A model generated the notes under the pieces. That model was not told the DNA's origin. It saw only the letters and a program-made list of their open reading frames with translations, and did not search any database. Below are positions 23,703 to 42,854 of a DNA stretch of 62,605 nt, one piece after another (position 1 is the stretch's first letter; every line of letters begins with the position of its first letter). Position numbers and translations under genes: made by a program. This stretch comes from Antrodiella citrinella (Eukaryota; Basidiomycota; Agaricomycetes; Polyporales; Steccherinaceae): assembly GCA_004802725.1 (NCBI GenBank), contig SGPM01000152.1, forward strand, positions 1-62,605. Direction: 5' to 3'.

Positions 23703-25676
23703 TGAGGCTTTTAACCCTAGAGACCACTGGCCTGGACGTTCTACGCTTGCACCTCGCATCAAAGCCTCTTTGCGTGTTCTGTCCTTAGTCGGCCTGCGTA
23801 TGACCAATGCAGGAGGTTCAGTTCCGATGCGTACGGCAGATATTTTGTTCAAAGTACCTCGAAACCATGCCATGGATCCTCTGCGGGTGATCTACACTCG
23901 TCAGCACATGGAACACTTTATCAAGTCTGAAATGTCGACGTCCACGAGGTAGGTCAGTTTTGCGAGGGGCGGCGTGTACGACGATCATGTTACTCACGAT
24001 GATGCTGCAATCTCATAGATGACAGCGAAAAAGCTTGGCTCAAGTACAACAAACATTGACGAATCAGGGAGGGTCCCCTGGTCTACCAACGCGTTCCTCG
24101 CTGATGACTTCTGTCAGTGCTTCTCAGCGATAGAACCCTTCGAAGTCGTATCACGAGACGATTTGATATCTTGTCGCGGGTGGTGCATAGATTCTAGCGA
24201 GGATTCAGCAAGATAGTAGTGATGATTTCGATACCGTTGAAAGATACCAGGTACGGAGTAATTGGGCACTGCATGTCTTCTGAATTATCGCTCGCCCTCT
24301 CTAAAAGGCCGGTTATTAGTCGCGTACCAAGATTGGACCTACACAGGATCCGGATGTGGCCACGGCGACGACGTTCAATATAATGACTAGCGACGTATGC
24401 ATGACGATTCCCGCTGTAAGCCACGCGGTGGACTGAGGATGAAGCTGCAGAGCACTGAGAATACACCGCAGATATCCAGGATTTGAGATGCCAAGGCTGC
24501 AGGTACCGTTGTATGTAGAGAAGGTTCTTTTTAAGCTCAGGTCTGACCATAGGACGAAGCAGTCACAGGTCATAAACAAGTTGAAGGTCCCACAGTGGTG
24601 CACGTCGAACAACAGTTGCACCATGTGGAGGACACGCGTATGACCGGACCGAGGACTTCAAGTTTGCCCTGATAGTCAGATACCGCATAGTATCAGAACT
24701 TTACAAAGGTGCAGATGATTGCTATGACTTCGGGTTCAGCATTGCAATGCACTTCAAGAGCTGAAGGATACTCACCGGGCTACAGGGTGCTATCATTTGA
24801 AGACGCCAGAAAAGTCGACGCATCGATATCATCATTCGAGCTGTGGATCTCGGTAGGTCCTCAGTATATTGGTGGTGACACTGGTGAGCCATAATTTCGT
24901 GTTATCGCTTTGATGAACGTCGAAGGTGGGCCACACTCGGACCACCCGATGGTAGTGACTCAGTGCGATAGTAATACGGATGGTATTGTGGCGGGACTGG
25001 ATCCACACTTTTCACCGATCAAACCGAAGTTCCTAAAAGGAGAATATCGTCACGTGTACATGCTGCGAATCGAACCTCCCAAGGGCCAAAACAGAGACAG
25101 TCTCACTGTCAGTGCATATCTGGGTCGCAGCCTCGTCACAATATCTCTCGTGTTCTCCATAACAGCATCAGGGTAACGACGACGAAAATAGGGCAAAGGA
25201 TTCAGGAAGCTCATTCAATCTTTCGCAAGATTGGGCGCCGAGTCACCCTGCTTGGGCCCGGGGCTGCTGTGGGGCGACAGATCTGAGTTACAAGTACCTC
25301 AGGTGCATACTCACATATTATCATGTCCTATAGCGTCGCTCGCTGCGTCCGAGGTCTGCTACATGTAGATTTGTCTGACCCTTTTCCAACTGTTCAAGGG
25401 TGGGAACTTGAAGACGATTCATTAGCGTGGGTCCCTATGATTCTTGCTGTACGCCGCTGCGCCGTTGCTCGGCACAATAGAAGTTCTCGGGGATGAGGCG
25501 GGGAGGTAGCCCTAGTAGGTTTGTACATTTCCCGAATCATCCTGAGGCGCTGATTTCATGTTACGTCGTCTAGTTATCTCCACTGCGCCTGTGCAAGAGA
25601 AAAATCGTATTCCGGGTGCATCCTTACCATGCTTCTACATGTCCTTCAAGATGGGGCGCTCAGGATCAGGCAAAGA

Positions 25677-25684
25677 TATATAAA
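25677..25684 (+). promoter_or_regulatory. TATA box of the alcohol oxidase gene
   Basis: TATATAAA lies 45-53 bases before the ATG at 25730. A strong TATA box suits a highly inducible gene. Confidence 0.65.
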
Positions 25685-25729
25685 ACGATTTGGTCCCAAG
25701 GGCTCACAGTACCTTCAAGCCCGCATACA

Positions 25730-28381
<2,652 letters not shown>

Positions 28382-28964
28382 TGTGTTTGCATTGCGCAAG
28401 TTGTACTGTCCGTCGTTGTATATCGACGATACTGTGTATTATTTGTGTCGCTTGTATGTTCCTCAAAGCCATCGTACGAACACGTTGAAGCCTCGTTTTG
28501 CAACGTCCGTCGTGTGCAATTTCAAAGCTGAGATTGAGGGTGCCTTATATACTACTATAGCCGCTGGAGGTCGTGAGAGCAGCGCCCAAGGTTGGAAAGT
28601 AGACGAGCGTTCGCTTGACTGGTTGCTGTCCTTGTCCCCTGCCTGGTTCGCGTTCATCGTCCATCTACTCTGGTTTGCTCAGCTCACGTCCTCCGGATCA
28701 CTCGTCTTGGGTGTTTCTTTCACCCATCTGCATATCTACGACTGTTGTTCGACGTTCCAGTGCAAAGTCAAGGACGCGTCTTTCCTTTACCCTTCTCTTT
28801 CTCACTTGCAATCCCCGACCCGGTTCGCCCCTCGCAAAGTTCGCTAGTCGCACTCAAGGTCTTCGGCCTGTTTGCACTGGAACATCAAGGAGCAATCGTT
28901 TTACATATACATACACGTTAATCCGTATCATCTCTTACGCCAGACCGTCTTGTTACCCTTCGAC
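28382..28964. other. Intergenic, alcohol oxidase / SPG1
   Basis: 3' flank of the oxidase and promoter/leader of the GTPase. The second half is pyrimidine-rich. No gene recognised. Confidence 0.5.
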
Positions 28965-29923
28965 ATGTCTGCTTCATCCTCCCCTACCCCGACAGCATCT
29001 GTTTCATCTGGAGCCGGCCCTAGTTCAAGACCACAGCTGGGAAATGGCGACGAGAAGAACAGGTCAGTTTCTGTCTCGAAACGGCCCTGCTGGTCATGCG
29101 ATGCTGACGCGCAGTCCATGTCCTATCAGCGTGGTAATCAAGGTCGGCATGGTGGGGGACTCGCAGATTGGCAAGACAAGTCTTATGGTCAAATATGTTG
29201 AGGGCAGTTTCGATGAGGATTATATTCAGACGCTGGGTATGTCGTTACTTACTGTCTAATGCCCTCTGCTCACTTGTTGGCATGACGCCACCCGTTTGCT
29301 AGGCGTCAATTTCATGGAGAAGACAATCTCAGTACGACGGACGACGATCACCTTCTCAATTTGGGATCTTGGCGGTCAGCGGGAGTTCGTCAACATGCTA
29401 CCGCTGGTCTGCAATGATGCCGTCGCAATCTTATTCATGTTTGACTTGTCCCGGAAATCAACTCTGAATTCGGTGAAGGAGTGGTATCGGCAAGCACGAG
29501 GTTTCAACAAGGTGCGTGACACCCCTTCTTTCCCTGCTACGAACGTGGCCTCTACGCGGTCGTAGTACCTGTCAAACATTCAAAGGGTTATTGGCTGAAT
29601 GGACCATTATAGACCGCGATTCCTTTCCTGATCGGCACGAAATTTGACACCTTCTCGACCTTTCCTCGAGACGAGCAAGAGGAGATAACCAAGCAGGTTG
29701 GTTACTCTACTTCCTTGATTCTACCAGCCTCTCATACGTAATGTTTCAGGCGAAGCGCTTTGCAAAGGCAATGCATGCTTCGTTGATATTCTGCTCAACG
29801 TCGGCTTCGATCAATGTGCAGAAAATCTTCAAAATTGTGCTTGCAAAGGCCTTTGACCTCAAATGCGTTATACCCGAGATCGAAGGGGTTGGCGAACCCA
29901 TATTGATCTACGTAGACGTATAA
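28965..29923 (+). CDS. spg1: SPG1/TEM1-type septation GTPase
   Basis: Small Ras-superfamily GTPase that switches on the septation/mitotic-exit pathway at the spindle pole body. [20 protein letters not shown] begins a Ser/Pro-rich N terminus; a short intron joins ...EKN to [20 protein letters not shown]. Motifs: G1 [14 protein letters not shown]; switch I region [16 protein letters not shown]3 [20 protein letters not shown] (Gly-Gly-Gln as in Spg1/Tem1); G4 GTKFD; G5-like [13 protein letters not shown]. No C-terminal prenylation Cys, as expected for this family; the protein ends EPILIYVDV at 29923. Five exons. Its neighbour two genes away is a DMA1-type ligase, a regulator of the same pathway in yeasts. 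Confidence 0.95.
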
Positions 29924-31709
29924 GATTCCCGTCATCAAATGATATCCCCCATTCAAGTGCGCAAGGTGCTGGAACTTTCTGGCTTAGGATTGATAGGTGT
30001 AAACGCATATGCAGAAAGCGAGAAAGCCACGTAAGGTATCTCTCGGCACCGCTGTATATTATCTTTGAATGCGATTCTAACACACCATCCGATTTTAGAT
30101 TGCTGCTCTGCCAGCTTTGATCACGGCTCCTAACAGAGGATTACCGTTGTATCATATAATGTTGTGAAGCTCCTTTCAAATGGACTTCACTGGAACGTTG
30201 ACGACTATGGCGGACTGTCAATCTTACTTTCAACGCTTATATTACCCTATATATTCCCTCCACATTCCTTATTCTCCCCCTCACCTCCGCACACAAACCG
30301 ATTCCCTCGGGCCTCTGGATCTCCCAATCTCTCTAGGAACCTTTCCCCAATTCCCACTTCCACGTCTTTGTCATCCCATTGTCGCTGTTGTCGTTTTCAC
30401 CCCATTTGCTGCATATCACTCACGTCGTCGCTCATCGCCTGCATACCTATATAATTTTTTTTCACTGTTCACTCTGCATTACTCTATCGTCATGTACTCT
30501 TTGAAATCTGCCTCCCAGGCCCATGCACCAGTGTTTACAGCGACTGATCTTGATTACGTTACTACCCCAGAGACAAATAATCTTAACTTTTCGTATGCAT
30601 ATGAATCGGTACGTGTGTCCGGTATTATTCAGTCCGTGTACCGTTATTGGCAATCAAACAAGACAGAAGCTACAGGGCTGTCGGTGTTCAAACGTTCAAA
30701 CGTTGTTCTGTCGTTGACAATTCCCAGGATATGTTTATTTCTATTTGGTTCTGTTAGGATTGGAGGTTCTTGCCAAACAACCTTCGAGCGTCTCTGCCGC
30801 GGTCATCCCACACCACGACATCACATTCAGCCCATGGGGTATGCTGTCAACTACATGACCTGTGCGAGGCACCAAACGCGACTGTCGCTATTATGCGCCT
30901 CTTCTTCACCGATCATCCGATTTCGCTCCGTGCTTTGCTCATTCATACTCACTCTTACCTGGTTTCTGGCCCAATAATGATCCGATACACGCAACGTTCT
31001 TTCATGAAAAGCTGGCGTTATTCGCGTTCTTCTGACGCTATCTCTGTGGCACTGTCGACTTGTGCTATTAATGCGTCTCTTGCTACCCCATGAGACCTAC
31101 TCGCAAGGTGGGGGATCACACCTGGGGCATACTTCGACGAACATGGATCCTCGCTTCTATGCTATCTTTCGAACTGCGGGGCATTTAGGTGTTCGGGTGA
31201 AGACGTGTTCTGACTGGTCTGGCTAACCATCGGCTCAAATTCGGCTGGGATCCATTGGTGTATGTCAATCAATGTTGCCCTGGCCTCTTCCTGCAGCAAC
31301 TTTCTAGCGAGGTCACTGCAGAGCCATCCTTATATTCTTCGTGCTGTCGTAATTTTCCGTGTTTACTTCGGTGTTTCCGGTACTGGCTTCTTTCCGTTGT
31401 GTATAGCGCTGTGCGTCCCTTCACTGATCATGGGGACCCGCCGTTCCGACGTAGCCCCGACCCGCTCACCAGACGAGTATCCATCTGCTGTACCATCCTA
31501 CGGGTCCTCTCAACGAGGGCGCCATATACCCTTGGTTCAACTATTTTTTGATCAGCCCTTGCTCTTAGGACCTCACGAGGGCCACGAACCAATGGCATGT
31601 CCAAAATTACGGTCGGATATTTCTCGCTCAAGACGCCGACAGCCCTTCAATAAATAGCACAGCACACTGGTTTACAAACGAGTAGCACACGAACTGTCGC
31701 GCTCTCAAG
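29924..31709. other. Intergenic region SPG1 / CDH with a possible unrecognised gene
   Basis: About 1.8 kb. From 30210 to 30480 the plus strand is strongly C/T-rich; a TATA-like TATATAAT (30448-30455) and then an ATG at 30492 follow, a core-promoter layout. The frame from 30492 runs 161 codons to 30977 (MYSLKSASQAHAPVF...) and may be spliced, but I recognise no domain. Nothing supportable is seen from about 31100 to 31709. Confidence 0.35.
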
Positions 31710-35023
<3,314 letters not shown>

Positions 35024-35971
35024 GCGCAAAGTTCGAGTCACCTGAGTAGTGGGAGAGGGTGTTATGGTCGATCAGTGTGGTTGCTACTCATTCAGTTTGT
35101 TCCAATCAGTATCATTCCGTGTCGCACATATGTGTATGTTGTCCAATTTTCACTTTGACCAGGGGGTGGAGGTGTGAATTTACCCATGATTAGGTTGATG
35201 AGTGGAAGAGTCTGATGTACGACGGAGTTCGCTCTGTATGCCCAAGAGGGAGCTTCCAGTCTGTCATGAAGTAACGATATCGTGTGTGCAGCGTACAGGT
35301 AGCGCGGACATGATATGTCCGGGAATACTGGCAAGGGGGACGCCTATGATCATGATCCATACAAGCAGTACTTGAGAGCGCGCGCGTACACCAGAAGTGG
35401 GAGATCTACCCATGCGGTGAATAGCCCTGTGAGCACTGCTCCAGTGAGGATGTCACGGCAAGTCTCCTTTCTGGGGCCCAGCGCTCGGGAGCTGTGAACT
35501 CTGTCAAACGCAGGCAGAGTATGTGCATTCTAGGATCGGGTCCGGGATATGTTCTGGCAGTAGTCAACTGCGGGTATCCGAAAGAGGCCGTCGTCGGTGA
35601 ACGTTGGAAACAAAAGGATGAGACGGCGGGCAAGAGGTCAAACGCAGCGGTAGCACAGGGGTCAAAGCAGGACCCAAATAGGGACCTCCGTTATACGACC
35701 TGCGAGACATCCCTCTCTCGTCCTGTTCAGCTCGTCGTCTGTGTATCTCGAGGATCCGAGTCGAAGAGGAGACTCTGAGAAAAGGACACAACCGAGGCTG
35801 ACGAGCGCTGTCTGTTGACTGGTGTCGGCTAAGTCGCCCTGGACCTGCCAGCCCTTTTCATATTCTCAACCGAGCCTCTTCCCATTCTCTCTTTCTCCCA
35901 TTCTCCTCGCTTTGTTCTCGTCCTCGTCGTCGCCTTGACCATCGCCACGATCCCCCATTGTTCTTGCCACG
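35024..35971. other. Intergenic, CDH / DMA1
   Basis: 3' flank of CDH and a C/T-rich leader for the next gene (35840-35965). No gene recognised. Confidence 0.5.
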
Positions 35972-37756
35972 ATGGACTCAGTCGCGATAGGAACAGAGTC
36001 GCCCCCAGCCCGTCAATCCATCCTCGGAAGTTTCCTGCGTGGCAGACCCCGGGGCACCTCTCAATCTCACCCTTCGCCCCCACTCAACATCAACGACGTT
36101 CCCACTCGCAACTCACCCTCGCCCAACGACAACAACGCCAACCCCCCAGAGCTCAGCCCGTCTCAAGGCCACCGACGACGTCCAGCAGCTGCATTACCCC
36201 CCAACCTCACTGCATCCCACTCCGCATCCGCCGCCGCACTCACCGCCGCCAACCTCACCTCGGGCGCTTTCACACACATGCTCAGACGACGTCGCTCAGC
36301 TGGCGCACTCGCCAACTCAACCACCAACCAGGCCCCCGCCGTCGTCGCCATCGCCAGGACGACCGCCGGCAACATCTCCTCAGCACCACAGGCCACAGCC
36401 GCGAACAGCATGATGCCTTCTGTTAGCGCGAACCCTTCCGCCAACACTCATCGCATTCGCCTCGTGCCGCACCTCGACTCCCGCAGGTCCCTCAAGTTCG
36501 ACCCCATCTGCCGCGACGTGCGAGAGGGCGACTCCCCGCTCCGCATTGGCCGCTTCACAGACCGATCGGGCCTTGGCATGGCCGCTGCCAATGCACTTGG
36601 AGGGAATAAGCTTGCCTTCAAGAGCAAGGTCGTCTCACGTGCTCACGCTGAGATCTGGGTCGAAGCTGGTGGTCGCTTCTTCATCAAGGACACCAAGTCT
36701 TCTAGTGGCACCTTCCTCAATCACGTCAGGCTCTCCCCCGCCAACTCGGAAAGCAGGCCAAGCGAGATCAAGGATGGTGACATGCTGCAACTGGGCGTCG
36801 ACTACCAGGGCGGCACGGAAGATATCTATAAGTGTGTCAAGATCAAGATTGAGATGGGCAGAGAGTGGCAGGCGCAAAATAACCCATTCAAGTGAGTCGC
36901 GGAGTCATCTTGCCAAAAGGCTTTGTCTCATTTTACACTTCGCAGCGCCAACGCTTTGAAGCAGCTCAAGGCGATCGCCGGTCCAGCTGTGGCGACCGCG
37001 AGGAAGACTGTTTCGTCTAAAAGTGCCCTCCCGGACTGCTGCATATGTACGTCTTACCTACGTCTCACACGACCAACGCACTAACGCATTCTATTAGGTT
37101 TATTCGCGGTCACGATCAACCAAGCACTTTTCATTGCTCCCTGCTCCCATGCGTTCCATTACAAGTGCATTCGTCCCCTATTGGACCAGCACCATCCTGC
37201 GTTCTCCTGCCCCCTCTGCCGAACGTTCGCCAACCTCGAGGAGGATGTGGAGGTGGAGCTTGAGAACGAGTCGATCGCAGATGCATCTGTCCTAATCGCC
37301 GCCATCACCCCCATGGATCAACTGCAGCCACCTATCACCTCCAGCCCTGGCAACCGCAGTCGCGAGCGAGTGGCGGATAGGGATGCTGGTGCAGAAACCG
37401 AAGTCGAGGATGGACCGCGGATCTCTGTTCGTAATCGTCGCGTGCCCCCTCTGCCCGCCGGTGCGAACCCTTTCCGCCGCGATGAGGTGATGGAGGACGC
37501 TGAGGACCAGGATATGGAGGTTGACATGTTGCCATTGCCGCCACTACCAGAGGGTGTGAACGTGGATGAAGTCGACTCGGGGGACGACGAGGGCCCGTCA
37601 GGTCGTGCGGTGAGTGTGTCTCCGGGACCATCTGGAGCACACCGCTCGAACGAGTTCCTTTCTGAGGGCGACGGAGACGCGAGCGGGGATATCGATGGCG
37701 GGTCGAGTGACGGACGGGCGAGTGGAGAGCTGATGAACGGCAAGAGGAAGCGTTGA
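35972..37756 (+). CDS. dma1: FHA-RING E3 ubiquitin ligase, DMA1/DMA2 type
   Basis: Ubiquitin ligase that reads phosphothreonine through FHA and, in yeasts, restrains septation/mitotic exit and checks spindle position. The start MDSVAIGTESPPARQSILGS opens a disordered Ser/Ala/Pro N terminus of about 160 residues. The FHA domain spans about residues 165-290 (PLRIGRFTDRSG, SKVVSRAHAEIWVEAGGRFF, DTKSSSGTFLNHVRLSP, GDMLQLGVDY). After two short introns comes a C3H2C3-like RING: DCCIC, then APCSHAFHYKCIRPLLDQHH and FSCPLCRTF. A long acidic, disordered tail ends GKRKR at 37754-37756. About 540 residues. Confidence 0.93.
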
Positions 37757-38361
37757 TTTTGTGTGTAGTGTGGAGTAGTGTGCTTGTTTTCTCGGGGTGT
37801 GTGTTTGTCCTTGGTGTAGTGCGGATTGCTGGATCATGATTCATCTGTTCCTTGTCATTAATCTCTCTCTCTTTCCCCTTCATGAAGCCTAGAAATCTCA
37901 TACATCCTGGGCAGGGTTGTTCAATAGTGTGTACCTTAGTATATGGCCTCTCATCTTACCGTCTTCCTCTCGACCACATTTGCCTCCTCATTCTCTTGCG
38001 TGTCCACATTCACCACATACTTTAGTGGCCTCATTTCCTCCCTCGCATCTTCGTATACTTAGACCTTGATTAATCCACTCATGAGCCATGCCCTTCTACC
38101 TCATCAAGTTGTTTTGCCAGTTCCCTGTCTCGAACCCTAGGCACTCTTGATCGGTCCGGTAAGCAATTCCTCGTCGCTGATTGGCTGATGGCTTTCACGT
38201 GAATTATCGAGTGGTGACGACGGCCGATGTTGTCCGAGTCTATCCGAGCGCTTCCGACCCCAGATCCTTCCAGAGCCCGCAAAGTGACAGAACACCGTCT
38301 CCTTCCACAACCACCTACACCTCCTCGTCGTTGTCGAGGAGCACATCGACTACACCAAATA
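37757..38361. other. Intergenic, DMA1 / SDHB
   Basis: 3' flank and promoter region. No gene or repeat recognised. Confidence 0.5.
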
Positions 38362-39523
38362 ATGCAGGCTTTCGTTGCTCGTTCTTCGTTCCGCGGCAGC
38401 TCGCACGCAGTCCGCACTTTTGCGTCGTCGGCGGCGAGAAGTCAGGCTGTACCGACGGAGAAGCCGGTCGTGAGCAAGGAGTTTAAGATTTATCGTTGGG
38501 TACGTGCTGCCACTACTCTCCACAGTGAGTAGACGTATTGAAGGTGGTGGTGTAGAACCCAGACGAGCCCGCGAAGAAACCGACTTTGCAGTCGTACAAC
38601 ATCGACCTCAACCAATGCGGCCCTATGGTCTGTACCCCCTCCCCCTCCCCCGCTTTACCTCCACTCACTCCTCTCCTCTCTTCTCCTTCATCTCGGCACT
38701 CTGATGTGGTGTGTGTAGGTGTTGGACGCACTGATCAAGATCAAGAACGAGATTGACCCGACCTTGACGTTCCGTCGGTCCTGCCGCGAGGGCATCTGCG
38801 GCTCGTGCGCCATGAACATCAACGGGCAGAACACCCTCGCGTGCTTGTGCCGCATCGACAGGGATAGCAAGGACGCGAAGATCTACCCCCTCCCCCACAG
38901 TGAGTCTCCACCTGCACCCTCATTTGCGCGCTCTTTGGCCGGCCGAGGACGGTTTGTGGTTCTGTTTGCTGACGTGGGGTATAGTGTATATCGTGAAGGA
39001 CCTCGTACCGGACCTGACGCTGTTCTACAAGCAGTACAAGTCGATTGAGCCGTATTTGAAGAACGACAACCCGCCGACGGACAGGGAGTTCTTGCAGTCG
39101 CCAGAGGACAGGCGAAAGCTCGACGGGTGCGTGCATATATGACCTTGTGAAATGTCAGAAAACTGACATGGTGGTGGTGGTGGTGGTTGCAGAATGTACG
39201 AGTGCATTTTGTGCGCGTGCTGCTCGACGTCGTGCCCAAGTTACTGGTGGAACCAGGACCAATACCTCGGCCCTGCGACCTTGATGGCGGCGTACCGCTG
39301 GATGGCTGATTCACGAGTACGTGTCTTTCATCTTTCGTAGCATATCAATTGACAATGGTGNTTGACTAGGATTCGTACACGGCCCAACGCAAGGAGAAGC
39401 TGCAGAACGAGATGAGCTTGTACCGCTGCCACACGATCTTCAACTGCTCNCGGACGTGCCCGAAGGGTCTGAACCCTGCCGCGGCGATCGCGAAAATCAA
39501 GTTGGAGCTCGCTACCGAGTAGA
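38362..39523 (+). CDS. SDHB: Succinate dehydrogenase iron-sulfur subunit (complex II)
   Basis: Carries electrons from the flavoprotein subunit to ubiquinone in the mitochondrial inner membrane. [20 protein letters not shown] is a typical matrix-targeting presequence (basic, Ser-rich, no acids). The 2Fe-2S ligands are in [11 protein letters not shown] and [10 protein letters not shown]. The 4Fe-4S and 3Fe-4S ligands are in [16 protein letters not shown] and [19 protein letters not shown]. The conserved His in RCHTIFNC is the residue whose change gives carboxin resistance in other fungi, so the wild-type sensitive form is encoded. Six exons; stop TAG at 39521-39523. An ambiguous base at 39450 falls in a Ser codon wobble position. 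A (TGG)n run abuts the acceptor of the intron ending at 39192. Confidence 0.97.
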
Positions 39524-40356
39524 CGTGACTTGACTTGGGAGCTCGGACTTGTCTGTTACGCCCTCACACGGGCCTTGTAGAGAAATCCTAGCTCAGGGAA
39601 ATACAACACACGTATTTTTTTGTTTCTGTTNGGAGATGTGTATAGCTGCGTCAAACTCTTTCTCGCTCGTTCGTTACCTCGTCTTCATGGGATTTTTTTC
39701 TTTTCGCATACAGTTTGGTGCAATGAGATGCCGCGTCGCGTTGTACATCTTTCNCGTGGGACCCCGTACTTCCGCCTGGATAAGTGCATGTTCTGTCAGC
39801 TCGCGTGTTGATCTTCGATTCNACAGGATCTACAGTCTTCTTCGAAATGACATCTTTTCAGGCTCTACGGTTGTGTCCAAGGCTTCAAGCGGTGGCCATA
39901 GTCAGGGTCGCTTTTGGACACCACCGCAGGTCCTACTTCGGCTTTTCGACCTGTATCGATGTGTGGCAAACAAAGTACTGCTTCCAGTCGTGCAGGGTTG
40001 TCTGTAAGCCCCTGCTGCCCACATCCTGCACCGATACTACATTACTCACCCCCTGGTTTCAANGTGGCAGACTTGGCAGATGTGGCTTGGGCATCAAGGA
40101 CGTTGGAGTGGGTCTTNGCTGAGTACCGCGTGGANCCTAAGGATACGGAGGACCGTGCGCCGGGCTTGCAGACCCGTCGAAGTGGTGTGGTGACTAGGAA
40201 ATGCCTGTCCNGTTGGCAATGTGGTATGTGGTATGACCTTGATGTTCTGGGATGTGCATATAATCGGGTGAACNTCGAATCAACGACATGGCNGTTTTAC
40301 TGGCTCTTCCTCCCTTTCACGTCGCAAATTCTGGTTGTTACTCGACCCTTGTGCGT
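39524..40356. other. Intergenic, SDHB / P450 copy 2, with ambiguous bases
   Basis: Holds the 3' flank of SDHB and the promoter of P450 copy 2, with isolated Ns. No gene recognised. Confidence 0.45.
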
Positions 40357-42555
40357 ATGTATATGTCGCTTGTCCNCGCAACGAAGACTCTTACCGCCAT
40401 CTACGACGTCATCTCGACTCAATGGAGATGGTCCTGGCTCATGAGCATCTCGATTCTATGGATGCTGTGGAACTGGTTAGGACCTAATGGNGTATGTTAT
40501 TTACACTCTCTNCAATTGAGATTGAGCTCATGCATGCCTAATGCAGTTACGACAAATCCCGACGGTAGGCCCTTCTGTACCCATCNTCGCCTACTTGAGC
40601 GGGTTGCGGTACATCAAGCACGCGAGGGAGACTTTGCTTGCAGGATATGCGAAGGTTTGTCTGTAAAACGCGCTACGGCGCGCCGGCAATGTTGACCACG
40701 ATGAATACCTCTCTTACCTAGTATGCGTACACCACGGGTGTATTCAAAGTTGCCATGGCCGACCAATGGCTCGTCATCGTCGCCGGCCCGAAGCAACTTG
40801 AGGAGCTCAAGAAGTTTGGGGACGACGAGGTGTCTCTTTATGGTGGCATCGATGAAGTAGGCAAACGATCTTTCTCCTCGAAAGCTTGGTGCAGGACTCG
40901 GTCGAATTTATGCTTTGTCTGTAGCTGATTTCTGCGCGCCACATCCTCGGCGCCGATGTCGCAGCCAACCCTTACCACTTGCCTCTCATTCAGACAAAAC
41001 TCACTCGGCACCTGAGCGATTTTCACGAAATTATGAAGGACGAGATGTGGGCTGCCTTCGACAATTACATTGGTGCTCCTGAAGGTGAGTATGTCAACGT
41101 CATCTATTACGGTTATTTTTCGCTGACGTCGTTTCATGTGCAGATTGGAAGAGCGTCCCTGCGCTGAAAACGATGCTCTCCATCGTGGCACGGACCGCGA
41201 ACAGAGTGATCGTAGGGCTGCCGCTTTGTATGTCTCGTCATAGACGAAGCTTTGCTGCTCAAACTTCGCGGCTGACGGAAGCACACAGGTCGCGATCCAG
41301 AGTTTCTCTCGATCGCTACGGACTTCACGATCGACATCAGCCAGGCTCGGTTTGTTGTGAACATGTTCCCTCCCTGGCTCAAATCGTCAGTCACCGGTCG
41401 TCAATCTCCATGGCACTGACTCATCGTCCATAATAGGTTTGTGTCAAAGCTAGTTAATAGGGTTCCATCCAGGGTAAAGCAGGCCTATGATCTGATCGGC
41501 CCCGTCGTCGAAGAGCGTCGGCGGCACATGGAGGAATGTGTGAAGAATCAGGAGGTGTGGGAGGAGAAGCCTGTGCGTGATCTAACGGTGAATACATACG
41601 GTTCCGGAAATTCATACAAGCTGCACAGAACGACTTGCTCACGGACTTGATCGAGAAAGCCATGCAGGATGGATACACGAACCATAACACTGTGTTGTAT
41701 CTGCTGATCGTGGAGTTTACGGCTCTGCATACAACAGCAATGGTGTGTACCACCAGGCCTTTTTCCCTCCCTGTCGTGTGCCAGTGGGAAACCTGATGAC
41801 TCATTTTGACATTTTGTTCCTGTTTCCCCAGAGTTTCACGCACGCGCTATACTATTTGGCAACAGACCCCGCTCTTGGCATTCCTCTGCGTGAGGAAGTT
41901 GAGAGTGTTCTCGCCGAGGAGAACGGAAATTTGGGGAGTAGAACGGCCGCTAGTAAGCTGAAGAGGGTCGACAGCTTCCTGAGAGAGGCTCAGAGGCTGA
42001 ACGGACCGAATGCGAGTGGGTGGACCCCTTCATACCCATCCCCTTGTCACATCGCTGTTACTCATTCGACGTTCTCTCGATGCGCAGCAAGTTTCTGGCG
42101 GAAAACGCTGAAGCCCATTACCTTTTCAACTGGAGTCACCGTTCCAGCTGGCACCTTCCTCTCGGCCGCACCCACGCCGACCCAGCTAGACGGAGAACAC
42201 TACGACAATTCGGACACATTCGACCCCTGGAGGTTCGTAAACTCAACCTCGCAAAGCTTCGCGAGCACAAGTGCTGATTACATCACGTTCGGATTCGGAA
42301 AACACGCCTGGTAAGTGAGGGCGTTCAAGTCTGGTATGACTCGGCCTCAGCCTTTGACACGTTGTGCACAGCCCCGGACGTCACTTTGCTGCGTACGAGA
42401 TGAAGCTGATGTTGGGATACATTGTGCTCCATTACGACGTGAAGCTGGCCTCGCCTCGCGTGGAAGGCGTGCGGCCGACGAACAAGTGGGTTGGGAACAC
42501 CATTCTGCCCGATCCCACTGCGCAAGTCGTGTTCAGGGAGCGGAAGAGTGCATAG
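40357..42555 (+). CDS. Cytochrome P450, paralog copy 2 (ent-kaurene-oxidase-like type)
   Basis: Haem monooxygenase with the same exon plan as the copy at 1874. The N terminus MYMSLV... leads to a membrane anchor ending WMLWNWLGPN, then QIPTVGPSVP and YLSGLRYIKHARE after the first intron. Central exons: VFKVAMADQWLVIVAGPKQL, ANPYHLPLIQTKLTRHLSDF, RTANRVIVGLPLC. I-helix segment IVEFTALHTTAM; ExxR motif EAQR; FDPWRF; haem loop FGFGKHAC|PGRHFAAYEMKLM, with the Cys codon split by the intron at about 42312-42371. It ends VVFRERKSA at 42555. Ns at 40376, 40491, 40512 and 40586 touch the first exons, and the start (40357 or 40363) is the least certain part. 299 bases upstream of the GH16 gene. Confidence 0.88.
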
Positions 42556-42854
42556 CGATACCCAGGCGGGAATCATACCCCGAACAGGTATATTCTATAG
42601 CAGTCTATGTATATCAATCATGATGTTGTATTCCTGGACAGTGGCCGTGATGCCGACTTCCGGGCTCGGTTTGTTTTGAGAAGCTGAGAGTTGCGCAGTT
42701 GCAGCGCAATCTAAGTATAAGTACACCAAGCGCGCGTTGTAGTCTCTCATCCAATATTTTTGTTCGATCGTTACTGCGACTCCGAGACACTCTTTTCTTT
42801 TCCTCTCGGCCTGTACCATTCCTAGATTTCGCTCTTTGCGTCAATTCCCTCACG

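Larger units (their letters stand above)
23617..25729. other. Gene-poor region, chitinase / alcohol oxidase
   Basis: About 2.1 kb between divergent genes. The frames are short with no recognisable domain. Apart from the 31-bp tandem duplication and the TATA box before the oxidase I see no structure. It could hold decayed elements that I cannot identify by eye. Confidence 0.45.

Noticed and set aside
24019..25176. Short frames in the gene-poor region before the alcohol oxidase
   Set aside because: None has a family motif, plausible splice partners or a promoter layout.
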